A stretch of 64,000 nucleotides of DNA. It comes from Lumnitzera littorea (Eukaryota > Streptophyta > Magnoliopsida > Myrtales > Combretaceae). The stretch is taken from assembly GCA_024138015.1 (NCBI GenBank), contig JAMXBB010000007.1:92427045-92491044 (forward strand), in the 5' to 3' direction. Made by a program: the position numbers and the translations under genes. Shown here in pieces: positions 23,740-33,905 of this stretch. The notes beneath the pieces were generated by a model, which did no database searches, had not been told where the DNA came from, and was given only the letters and a program-made list of their open reading frames with translations. Numbering within the stretch: position 1 is the first letter of the stretch; every line of letters begins with the position of its first letter.

Positions 23740-24600
23740 CATCTCATTCATAATTGTTTAGGGCATATCTCAATGATAAAGTTTAGTCATTTAGATTTCT
23801 ATAAGTAGCTAGATTTTCAAAATTTCTTATGAAGAAGCAAAGTTTCATTGCCTGACTTTTCCTACCAGCAATAGTTATGTTTCTTTTACTTTTAAGCTTC
23901 TTTACATTGATGTATAGGGAAGTATCATGTGATGTCTTTGATTGGTGCATGATATTTCTTAACCATTGTGGATGCATCACGAGTCTCAAACTCCAGCCGT
24001 GTTGAAGGAATTCTTTCTTTACATTTCTAACATTGTTCTATTACAGCTAAATTCATTTGAATTGATAGTAGAGGGGAGATAGTTTCTCATACTTGTGCAA
24101 CATTATTTAATGATCTTAGTATTTTACATCAACGAATAGTGCCTTATACGCCCCAACAAAATGGTAGAGTAGAAAGAAAGCACAAGCATTTATCGAAGAT
24201 ATCTAGGACACTTCGTTGTCATGTTGGCTTATCCAAAGAATTTTAAGATGAGTGTGTCCTAGCTGCAACTTACTTAGCTAATCATATGCCAATGAAGATT
24301 TTGAATTGAAAGTCCCCTTTTAAAGCTTTATTTCATAAGCTACCGGATTATTCTAGCCTTTAAGTCTTTAGATGCTTATGTTATGTAGCTAATCTTTCAC
24401 CAAGCAAAGATAAAATGGATCCTAGAGGAATTAAGTGTGTACTCCTTAGATATGCTAGTAGGTGTAAAGCTTATAAAGTTTATGATCTTAAAGCTAAGAA
24501 GTTGTTTATAAGTCAAGATGTTCAATATTTTGAACATGACTTTCCTTTTATGTAGACTGTGGTTAACAGTTTAGATTCTACTTCTAAAGTGGTATAGAAA
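23740..24600 (+). pseudogene. Copia integrase remnant
   Basis: IHNCLGHISMIKFSHLDF at about 23745 is the GAG-pre-integrase/zinc-binding lead. From about 24128 a single frame with a few stops gives VPYTPQQNGRVERKHKHLSK, TLRCHVGLSKEF, AATYLANHMP, RCLCYVANLSPSKDKMDPRG, KCVLLRYASRCKAYKVYDLK. The QQNGRVERKH block holds the third catalytic residue (Glu) of the D,D,E core. Stops stand at positions normally Trp, Lys or Arg. Integrase would insert the cDNA. Confidence 0.87.
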
Positions 24601-24969
24601 CTACCCTTTGTCACATTTCAAATGGAGCATCCTCCTTTTACTTTTCCTATAGAGGATTAACATGCTTCTCATACATTATCTTCTGGTTAATCTGTTTGTC
24701 ATACTACAGTCAATAGAGGTGCCACATTTCGTTGGTCTTCCAAAGTTAAAACTATTCTCACTTGGCTTCGTAACTTTGTGCATTTAGTTCATTCTTCTTC
24801 TGTTCATGCTCCATATTTTTCTGATATTAGTGGTTTAGACTCTTCTTCTCTATACACTATGTCCTTAACTACTTGTTATCCTCTTTTGTCAAAGTCAATC
24901 TTTGGTCATTATCCTACTAAGTATGTTGCTTCTTTAGCACATGTTTATCTATCCAGGAGCCAAAAGCTT

Positions 24970-25720
24970 ATTCACAAGTTGCTAAGCAAAGTGAATGGGT
25001 TGAGGCAATGAATCAAGAATTGTTAGCCTTAGAGAAAAATGATACTTAGGAGTTAACGAAGTTGCATACTAATAAAAAGGCCATAGATTATTGATGGGTC
25101 TTTAAAATCAAATATTGACTTCATGGAAGTGTCGAGTGATATAAGGTTGATCTTATACCCAAAGGATATACTCTAATAGAAGGAGAGGATTATAATGAGA
25201 CTTTTTCACTAATGGCTAAGTTGTCAACTATCGGTATTCTAATTTCTATTGTTGTTGCTTATTCTTGGCCAATTTTTCAAATCGATGTTAATAATACTTT
25301 TTTACGTAGTCATTTGCATGAAGAGATTTATATGTTGTCGCCTAAAGGATATAATAAGGTGAAGCTTAATCAAGTTTATCGTTTTAAAAAATTCTTACAT
25401 GGGCTTAAATAAGCCTCTAGGCAATGAAACTTAGAAATATCTACTTTTCTTGTTGGTCATGGATGTTTGCAATCCAAACATGATAATTCTCTTTTTGTTC
25501 GAAAGCAAGGTGATAGTTATGTTGTATTGTGTTGTGATTCTACTTTATGTTGATGACATGTTAATTACGAGCCATAACTAATCTCTTGTTCAAGAAATTA
25601 ATGACTAACTACATGTATCCTTTACTATAAAGGATCTTGTCTTAGCAAGATATTTCCTAGGTTTGGAGCTCTATCGCAGTTCTTTTGGTTGCTTACTTAG
25701 TAGGAAAAATTTATTTTAGT
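24970..25720 (+). pseudogene. Copia reverse transcriptase remnant
   Basis: WVEAMNQELLALEKNDT, then a stop for the usual Trp, and WVFKIKY mark the N-terminus. The open frame at 25212-25412 gives PIFQIDVNNTFLRSHLHEEI, with the first catalytic Asp, and YMLSPKGYNKVKLNQVYRFK, then LHGLK and a stop for Gln. The second catalytic block YVDDM lies at 25546-25560, preceded by a one-base frame change. Block order and spacing are those of copia reverse transcriptase. Confidence 0.88.
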
Positions 25721-25727
25721 TGTTCTT

Positions 25728-26540
25728 ATGGACACGAGTCTATCTGCTGCTAAGCCTACTTCTATGCCATTGCCATCAAGCTTTCATGTTGATACAGCTA
25801 TAGGAGTACCTTTGTCAGTTCTTACTTACTTTAGTAAGCTAGTTGGTAAACTTTCTTACATCAACCACACAAGACTTAATATTAGTTTTATTGTTCACAA
25901 TTTAAGTCAAGCATGTTTAAGCCTTCCACTCAGCATTTGCAAGCAACCTTTAATGTATTGAAGTATTTGAAGGGGACCTTATCTTTGGGGTTGTTATATT
26001 CAGTTGTCAATGCTCTTAACTTAACTCCCTATTTTGATTTAGATTAGGTAGCATGTATATTTGGTAGGAAGTCAATCTCTAGTTATTTGGTTTTATTAGG
26101 TTCTTCTTCGATCTCATGGAAGACTAAAAAATGGACAACTATTTCCACTTCGTCAACAAAGGCTGAGTATAAGACTAAAAAAAAAAGATAACTATTTCTA
26201 CTTCATCAACAGTAGCTGAGTATAGGAGCCTCACTGCTACTACCAAGGAAGTGTTGTAGGTTTCACATGTATTGAGAAATTTATTTGTTTTGTTGAATTT
26301 TCCTGTCACAATTCATTGCTATATTTGTTCAACTTTATCGTTGCTTTGAATCCATGCTCACACAAAGCACATTGATATTGAAGTGCACTTTGTGTGAGAT
26401 CACATTGCTTTTGGTTTCTTATGAGATGTTCATTTTCCTTCCAAATTATAAGTAATAGATGTCTTTACCAAAACACTCATTCACCAACAGCTCAACTTCC
26501 TTCGATCTAAGTTGGCTTTGAGGGACTCACTAGCTTGAGG
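25728..26540 (+). pseudogene. Copia RNase H and C-terminus remnant
   Basis: The linker MDTSLSAAKPTSMPLPSSFH (25728 on) and KLVGKLSYINHTRLNISFIV are standard for the region after copia reverse transcriptase. RNase H wording continues with SISSYLVLLGSSSISWKTKK and STSSTKAEY (about 26070-26170). That segment is then repeated in a tandem duplication (26120-26170 and 26171-26223). The C-terminus LNFLRSKLALRDSLA ends with a stop directly over the polypurine tract, as usual in copia elements. Confidence 0.82.
26120..26223 (+). repeat. 51/53-bp tandem duplication inside RNase H
   Basis: AAGACTAAAAAATGGACAAC...GCTGAGTAT occurs twice head to tail (26120-26170, 26171-26223) with a few changes, including an A-run expansion in copy two. 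It duplicates the segment KTKKW...STKAEY. Confidence 0.9.
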
Positions 26541-26546
26541 GGAGTA
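26537..26546 (+). promoter_or_regulatory. Polypurine tract of the copia element
   Basis: GAGGGGAGTA just after the final stop codon and before the presumed 3' LTR start. This is where plus-strand synthesis would be primed. Confidence 0.75.
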
Positions 26547-26598
26547 TAACTAAAAGTAGTTCTTGAAAATTCTATTCTTGAAAAATTGGAAGATATGC

Positions 26599-26610
26599 AC
26601 TCTGATACCA
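26599..26610 (-). promoter_or_regulatory. Well-kept primer-site motif beside repeat copy B
   Basis: Plus strand ACTCTGATACCA; reverse complement TGGTATCAGAGT matches the tRNA-iMet site at 11 of 12 positions. It precedes repeat copy B by about 13 bases and points to the minus strand, opposite to the copia element on its left. Confidence 0.65.
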
Positions 26611-26623
26611 CTTTTTACAAATG

Positions 26624-27787
26624 AGAGGTTTAACTCCCATATAGTGCTTGTGTAGTGCTTGACCATCCTTTATCATCACATATTTGCTAGTATTTTGGAT
26701 GACAAATAGACTTTCCCTTCATATTTATCTAAATATTGTTCTAAGACCATTCCTTGCAAGGGGTGCCCTTTAGCATTATCACAAGTCTCCATATATTTGA
26801 GGGCTCAACTATACAACTAGTTTCAACCTATCATGGCCATTATCATGAGAAAGATATTTGCTCCTAACCAATTAACTCATAGAAAGAAGGCTAAACCTGC
26901 CTTCAAAGAATATCCCATGATACGACCATGTTGCTTGCTGATGCCACTTACCATATGATACGCTCAAGTTAAACAGCCCCACTCGCCCTTAAACTCTCGG
27001 ATCGTAATACCTCAGTGGATATCCTACATGCATCACCATTGCATGATCCTTTGGTGTAAAGTCACCTCTACTTCCTCAGGTTACCGACTACTCCACTTTC
27101 CTCGAAGTTGTCTATGGTCAGTAGTGCTTTCTTGTCGTCGAACAATACATAAACCCAATGTGTTGTTTCCTCCATTATCACTGCTAAGGTTAGAAAATCT
27201 CTTCCATCTTTTAATATTTCTTGTTATTTATTTCTCTTTCTTTTCATCTTTATACTTGGAGTTGTGTCCAATCATATCTATATTTTGATGGAAAAAAGTT
27301 GCACTTTGATCCCTTAACCTATTGAATCACCTATTGCAACTAGCTCTGACACTGATTACTCCATTGCAATTAGTTGTGATACTAAGTTATAATTCTTGTC
27401 CTCAATTAGTTATGATACTAAGTTACAATTCTTGTCATAAGACATAATGATTTACAGTCATCTTGTTCTAAGGCTGCCTTTAACTTGTTGGAAATTCTTT
27501 CTTTATTAGGGAAGCTTTTGATCTAATAGAAAAGAAAAATGAAGATAAAAGTAAAATGACTCTAGGCTTCTAGATTGCTTTATTTTTTTCATACAAGTAG
27601 TACTCTGTACAAGCCTTATGATACTAACTTTCCTAATATAAAGATTCTTAAAGTGCATCACAAAATACTCACAATCCTAATATTATCCTAGCAATATCAC
27701 AAAAGATACTAAATTTAATGAAATTGTTATTTTTCTTAATATTTGTAACGTAGTCTGGTTGATGTCATGTAACTAGCTGACCAATAC
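26624..27787 (-). repeat. 1.1-kb LTR-like repeat, copy B
   Basis: From GAGAGGTTTAACTCCCATAT to GTAACTAGCTGACCAATA, homologous to copy A throughout. It carries a 36-bp tandem duplication (27367-27402 and 27403-27438) that copy A lacks. A copia-LTR-like start flanks it on both sides (about 26547 and about 27788). Confidence 0.75.
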
Positions 27788-30060
27788 AATTAAAACTAGT
27801 TCTTGAAAATTCTCTTCTGCACATCTTTTTGAATCTATTTTACCTATTATTAGTTATATTTATCTTTTCATCATGAAGTTTTTGAATAACAGATTGGCTG
27901 GCTTGTTTTGGTCACTCTACTCTTAACTTTTGGATTCCATTTTAGGTGAAAGAGTCTTGATTTTTGGCTATTTACTATCATGATCATTGTACTTTCACTT
28001 CAATTTCAGACTAAGGGAACAACACGTTAGTAGGGAAGATTAGTAACTTTCAACATGGTGAATTAAATCATGAAGGTTATGATCAACAAAAGGGGGAATC
28101 CACCTATGGAGGGGCTCATGTCTGATTAGCTTGGCTTAGCATGTTGTATTTGATACGAATGGGAAAAATCAATTTGGTCATTATAGTTAGACTATATTTG
28201 TTTCTCACCAAGGATTTTCATAACTGTACTAATCTCAACTTTGATTAATCGCATCACCTGATAATGATCTTTAACATATGTAGACATGGCTTGAATTGGA
28301 TGTTGAATGGTCTACTAACATTCCTAGTGGCATTAAATAGTCATTTACTAGGGACTAATTATGTTCATGTTAGCCAGAATTTGTTATAATTTTCTATTTC
28401 TATACAGAGTAGGCCAATCTGCAGCAATATTTAGTAAGCCAGTATCTAATACAGTCACTTACATCCTTATTTGTTGTTGGATTTTTCTTTATATTGAGAA
28501 AATGGTTGTATTTTCCTGTGCTACACCTAGTATAGGTTTTACTCGATTTGCAGAATTTTGAAGATTGGGTGCAAAGCTTCAAATTTTAATTTTTAAAAAG
28601 ATTTATGACTCTATCGTGTGCTTAAGAATATCTATGACTTATAAATAGGTGCAACATGCTAGGTAGTCTCTACAATTTTCAATAATACTATGATTATATT
28701 TTACAATTCTAGGATATCTATTATAAGAAGTGCTGAAATTTGTTCAGAAAACATTCTCCATCAAACCCTCAAGTGATACTTGAAATAGTTTAGAAGGAAC
28801 TAGGTTTAGGACCTTCAACCTGTATAACTTGAGACTATAATACATACATACATACATTATTTAAAGCTAAACTTCTATCGGGCTTCCTTTGCCTATCCTT
28901 GCAAGAGCACCTTTACCTTGGGTTCAGTAGTGTATAAATGTCCCTCTAATTTCAGTTTGATTACACATGACGGTTGATGTCTTTTAGGAATCAAAGCTTT
29001 TGGGGACCCTTTTTATTTTGTTATCATGAAAGCTTTACGATTGTCCAATGTTACTATAGTAATTTCAAAAGATTGAACATAAAATAGCTTTTAGCATTGA
29101 GTGGTGGTAGGAGACAAAGGAATTTCCCGGTTTTTATGGGTAGCGTTTAACAGCATGGAAATTATTATTGGAAACTAATTTCCTCTTTGAAAAGAGAAAT
29201 TATTTTCCTCATTTTTCAATAAAATTTTCTGGTCGTGGTTAACTGTTACAATTTGCTATATCGGCTGTCATTTTCTGCTCTTATTGTTGAGGCTAAAAGT
29301 AAATGATACAAACTGTAAAACTTCAGTTTAACAAATGTAAGAAGATAACATAACTTCACATAAACTGCAACCCCCCTTCCTTTCTATTTTCTCATGACAT
29401 CGCACATAATATATTGATGACTTGCTGGCCTAGGTGTGAAAGATTCAAGAAAATAAGGAAATATGTAATCACCATGGTAATTTATAGGCTCAGCATTATT
29501 TGACTTTCTACAGTCAAATTCTTTCTCTAGGTATGTCTAATCCACACTATATAATCTAATTCATTTGGCTGTCTTTGATCAATATTTAAGTACCAAATAA
29601 AAAAATATATTAATCCTAAAAGTCTCATAATATTGTTGTGCATCTGCACGTTTCCTGTAACTTTTATGGGTTAAGGTTTTATCTCTCCCTCTTTTTTCTA
29701 TTACAAAGTTATTAATAAAATTCTGGGTAGTATTTCTGTGCCGGTGTATGGAATTCTTTTTGCCCAAAATATAACAAGAAAATTTATTGTACATTTCTAG
29801 ATGTGAAATAATAGTACAATAAATGGATAAAAATATACTTGTGTTGTGGGTGTGAGGAATATTGACAGGGAATAGCATAAGTTTACTATATTCCATCTCA
29901 TGTGTGAAAATCAAATTGTGGATTTTATGAATAACTGACATTGGTGAGAAATGCTTTAAATTCAGAAACCATTTGACCTCTTTAAACTCATCTTAGTGCG
30001 TTTTATGTTTTTGGGTCACGTGCTACTTATTAGTTTCCCTTGGTTTGTAAAGTTTATGTT
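27788..30060. other. Gene-free sequence
   Basis: After the short copia-LTR-like start at 27788-27826 I see no domain. Small frames (28361-28561, 29579-29941) have no features. A CATA run lies near 28843-28857. Confidence 0.5.
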
Positions 30061-30073
30061 GTAATTTCTGCAG

Positions 30074-30300
30074 AGGAATTCCATAAATTGAGCTAGGGAT
30101 GTGAATGGAGGGGGTGAATTCCAATGGCAAATCAGAAATCATTAAGGAGAAGCTTTGTCATTTCAGCTGATCCGGAAAAAGCAAAGTCAGCTAATTATCC
30201 TTGTGTTGGGCACAATTTAGTATACAATTACTGCGATTGACGGTCATTTGAAATCTGCCAATATGATTCTCTTTGCATGATTCTGTAACATGAATTTTCT
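30074..30300 (+). other. Exon-like block with a 38-codon small ORF
   Basis: A good acceptor (AATTTCTGCAG/AGGAATTCC) at about 30073 opens a block less AT-rich than its surroundings. It contains an ATG at 30124 and runs 38 codons to TGA at 30238-30240: MANQKSLRRSFVISADPEKA followed by KSANYPCVGHNLVYNYCD. The peptide is basic at the start and has two Cys; I do not recognise it. It could be a small-peptide gene, a non-coding exon (perhaps of a long pri-miR156 transcript, being on the same strand), or chance. Confidence 0.35.
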
Positions 30301-30373
30301 ACTGCTAAATCTTGCTCTTGTTAGGACACGGAATCGATGTTAATGTGTGTTTTGAACTTATATCTCACTGCAG

Positions 30374-30655
30374 TTGTTCTTGGAACCGAAACAATCTTTA
30401 CTTTGGGGTGATTGCCAACGTGAGACCTGCATTCACCGTGACAAATCAAGAAAATAGAGAACAATAGGCGCCTTAAATTAGCAGTGGCTGTGGCAGCAAT
30501 TGCCTGTACATTGGGAAGGCATTGAAAAACTGCCTCAACATAGTTTGAAAGCGCTGAGCTAACTACACTAGTAAGGTGCATTTTGCAGTAGATTTTTAAG
30601 CTATTGTTGTAGTTACATGCTAAAATAGAATTTGCAACTGCGACAATCACCAACG
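30374..30655 (+). other. Second exon-like block
   Basis: Follows a polypyrimidine-like tract and ATCTCACTGCAG at about 30373. The block to about 30655 has clearly higher GC than its flanks and no plus-strand frame of any length, so if transcribed it is non-coding. A minus-strand open frame covers the same bases (30321-30653) but has no domain and no context. Confidence 0.25.
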
Positions 30656-32370
30656 GACTGCTTGCATATTTTTTTTTGTCTCTATTATTCTATTTTCTTG
30701 TATATCTGGACAACATTTTTCAGCATTCTCGCATGCACATTAAAACTAGCATGCGTACACTCTGTTGTTTGTTAAACTTTTGTTAGTCTTTTTGATATTT
30801 ATAGAGATGAAATTGCATAATAGGTAAAAGCTCGTCTATTTGTTAGTGAATGATTTTGTGTATCTGGTGCACAAAAGAAGGATGCACTTGCATGTTTTGG
30901 TGTTAAATCGGTGGTTTTGCCTTATACTATTGTTTTCTCAGTGCTAAGACTGGATAATTTTTAGCGCTTTCCATGACTAATGATTCGAATAAATTACGAA
31001 TAAGTGAATACATGTTTATTTAGTATTTTAAGAGATAGCATCAGGACATTCAGTAACGTTTTCTTGATTTAATGAAACATTAATTTTTATATTGCAATGT
31101 TTACCGTACAAAAAAATTCACTAACATTTTTATATAAGCCCTACAGATTGCAATTGGAAGAAAAAAAAAATGTCAGATGTCCATTTGACACCATCAGGAT
31201 TTCGTGGAAACACAATACTATTGAACTCCACTAAGAAAGGCTTCTTTTTTCAAAAAAAAATTGCGTTAATTATGGTTGCTTGGTTATATCTTTGGCATGT
31301 TTTGACGGGAAACAACGAGTTAATAAGAACGATATTGATTTACTGAATTCCAAACATTTTTATAAACTGTATTTTGACATTTTCCTCACAAGTGAAAAAA
31401 GGTAATGAGAGAGAGATGTCACAGAGGGCAGTTGGTATCACTCGTTGGATGGTATAAATTTTGACGTTATAAAGATAGTAGAATTAAGCATCTCACAAGT
31501 GAAAAAAGGTAATGAAAGAGATATTGCATATGATTTGGAAGCCCATAACATGTGATGATGCTTATAAGGTTGTAAGAAGATGTTCCGGTTCAAGGAAGCT
31601 GTTTGGTGCACAAGCAAGAGCTCGTTGGATAACTCGTAGGCAGGCTTCCTAGCAATGTTTGTGTCGGAAGACATTCCCAAAAGTAATTTTATTCTTGGGG
31701 GGCGAGTTTTTTGGGTAGTTAGCCCATAGGGTTATCAGCCGTTGAGCCTCTCCGATAAGGAAAAATATACAGATGCATGCACAGACAAATTGACACATCC
31801 ATGGAATACAAGTGTCTTCATTTCTCCTCTTGATTGGAGATGGCATCGTTAATATTACCAATCATTAACCATATGGGTCAAGTTTTACTAGAACAGGTTA
31901 TGTACCACGCTATGTGGACTTGAAACGGAATCACACGCATACCTAGTATTCTACTTAGTAGTTCAATTATGCAAGTTTAAGTTAGACAATCTATGGAGCT
32001 ACCGGCAGTGTACATGTGAAAATTAAACACACTTCTGTAACGGCGACGCCGAATGTGGGATGGGTCTTTGCCCTAGCTTATAAGATCGTCTCGGCAACCG
32101 GAGAGCTCGGCAAATCAGTAGAAATTATACCTATGGCAGAGATATCGTTATGGATTGCCAATTATTCCTTAGTTTTTAGTTATTTGAAATAATAATAATA
32201 AAGAAAAAATCAAGCGCGGAAAAAAAAAATAAAAACGAAAAAGAAATAACAAATTAAGGAAGAAGATTTTTTTGGAGCAAAAACAATTTTTAGGTTTTTC
32301 ATTGCATGAACAATTTAAGTAGATTTGAAATTCTCATTTTTTAAATGGCTTCACTTTAAGTTCCAATTCT
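30656..32370. other. Gene-free sequence with a short direct repeat
   Basis: Holds a direct repeat (31385-31417 and 31492-31523) and, at 32043-32165, a GC-richer stretch open on the plus strand (ATPNVGWVFALAYKIVSATG...) without recognisable function. Otherwise featureless. Confidence 0.45.
31385..31523. repeat. Direct repeat pair, 107 bases apart
   Basis: CTCACAAGTGAAAAAAGGTA at 31385 and again at 31492, each continuing ATGA(G/A)AGAGA. The wording CTCGTTGGAT also occurs twice (31441, 31621), so a larger duplicated unit may be present. Confidence 0.7.
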
Positions 32371-32372
32371 GC

Positions 32373-32600
32373 TTAGCTGAGGTCGGTCTTTCTTTCTTTC
32401 TTTCTTTCTGTTTTTCTTTTTTTTATTTTGGGTCCCCGGTAAGAGGGATGCTCTATATTCACAAAAATAGTGTTCAGATCACTAAGTAAAATTGGAGCCA
32501 TTTGCTTTGCTTTTCTTTGAAGAGCTTGACCCATAGCCTGATGAGCTTGTAGCTCCATTGTTCTAGCAAATAGAAGAGACAACAGTACAGCAACTAACAA
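32373..32600 (-). pseudogene. L1 3' tail with terminal coding and GAAA-type tail
   Basis: The minus frame gives LLFARTMELQAHQAMGQALQ, then PILLSDLNTIFVN and EHPSYRGP, wording typical of the final residues of plant L1 ORF2-related RNase H proteins. It runs into (GAAA)n at 32383-32409 with an adjacent T-rich tract on the plus strand, the expected site of the LINE poly-A tail. Confidence 0.6.
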
Positions 32601-32659
32601 AGTTTAAACTAGGAGTTCTCATCTCCTTATACACGTCGTAACTCTATAAGTCTAGCCGC

Positions 32660-33150
32660 AATAAACTTAAGCAAAAGTTGGGTGTAACAAAAAATTCAAC
32701 TTGACTTTCCTCTTCTTGCCATATCCATCTCGCCAAGGCATTAGCAACCATATTTGTTTCTCTTGGCACCACTTCAAGATTCTAGCTCCTTAGGAGGGAC
32801 AGTTTTGGCTTACAAGCCATGACTACATTACGATATGGTAGTTATTTATGATTGAAAGAATCATGCAAGAGAAGTGTGTAGAATCAGTATTTATTTCAAC
32901 CTATAGCAGATTTCTCACAATGCAATAAGATAGGCCCCAGTGAAGAGTCCACAATCCTCTTGTTCATATATCTAAAGAGCCAATTTTCCTAGTATGTCAA
33001 AAAGCCCATCTGCCATTATGATCTCGCAAAACTCTTCTCTTGGTTAGAAGGGCCAATAACCAACCCATCTATATTCAGTTTAATCTAACCAAGCATTAGA
33101 GGCAACCAATGAAGGTTAATCGTCTCAACTTTGTAGATCTACTTGGATTT
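32660..33150 (-). pseudogene. L1-associated RNase H domain remnant
   Basis: The minus strand reads LRDHNGRWAF near the start and, near 32700-32770, LEVVPRETNMVANALARWIW. The P-R-E-x-N-x-V-A-x-A-L-A pattern is the C-terminal signature of the plant RVT_3-type RNase H. Several stops separate the two halves. The domain lies downstream of the zinc-binding domain as in plant L1 ORF2. Confidence 0.72.
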
Positions 33151-33343
33151 CTTGAGGTAAAATCAATATTCATGAGCCAAAGATCTGACAAAATGGCTCA
33201 AGATCTCTTGATGAACATTTGGGATAATATAGCTTGTGGTTTTTATGATTCCAAAGCTTCCATAGCATGACACCAAATATAAACTGTTGGTTTGGGTGAG
33301 CCTTAATTAGATCTTTCTTTTTTATTATATAGTTGCTCTTAAC

Positions 33344-33905
33344 CTAAGATAAAAGGTCCTTTTCAGTTAAGGGATCTGAAAAATCTTTCAATTGACAAAG
33401 CTTAACTACTTCCACAATAATAGAAGAACTGCATAAGGCATGTTGAATTGTTTCATTTGCTTTTGCACACCTTAGACAAACACTACTTTGCATGATTCCA
33501 CCTTTAACCAAGTTCCAGGAAGTTCGAAAAGCAACGTGCACCACTCTCCATTTGATCCTGGGGGGAAAGGTGAGTTCTAAATCCGGCTCCAGTTAGATTT
33601 CAAAGGGGGATGATTTCACAAGTCATTATGCTTATTAAAAGGAGTTAATTTAGTGTTGTCACTCAAGACTTTTTTGATTGTCTACATTTTTGTCTAACAC
33701 AAAAGGTCCTATTTTAACAAAAATAAGATCAAAAATGAAAAAACCAAATCTCACTGTCATTCCATTTAGTCTCTAAGACCCAACACCAAGAGACGATAAG
33801 GTTATCACCATTCTTAGTAAGCAAACCCTGGATTAAGGACCTAGTAGCTTCAATTGCTCCAAACATCATGCTAAAAGCTAGTTTTCCTACCATGACTTAT
33901 TCATC
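33344..33905 (-). pseudogene. RVT zinc-binding domain and upstream ORF2 region of the L1
   Basis: The open frame 33344-33544 begins MVHVAFRTSWNLVKGGIMQS and continues SVCLRCAKANETIQHALCSS, which matches the zf-RVT pattern C-x2-C-x(6)-E-T-x2-H-x3-C. Further upstream (33780-33905, another frame) GAIEATRSLIQGLLTKNGDN corresponds to the conserved block that precedes zf-RVT. This domain links the reverse transcriptase to RNase H in plant LINEs. L1 homology stops at about 33905, where AT-rich foreign sequence begins. Confidence 0.78.

Larger units (their letters stand above)
21911..26600 (+). mobile_element. Decayed Ty1/copia retrotransposon
   Basis: Plus-strand element with a short 5' LTR (about 21911-22181, TATATAAG at 21929-21936), a primer site, and pol domains in the copia order gag, protease, integrase, reverse transcriptase, RNase H, ending at a polypurine tract (26537-26546) and the start of a 3' LTR (about 26547). 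The 3' LTR is not continuous: repeat copy B follows after about 50 bases and a second copia-LTR-like start (ACTAGTTCTTGAAAATTCT) appears at about 27795. Many stops throughout; non-functional. It sits between the two LTR-like repeats A and B. Confidence 0.85.

Noticed and set aside
30321..30653. 110-codon minus-strand frame as a gene
   Set aside because: No domain, no start context, and it opposes the exon-like signals on the plus strand; kept only as part of the exon-like block.
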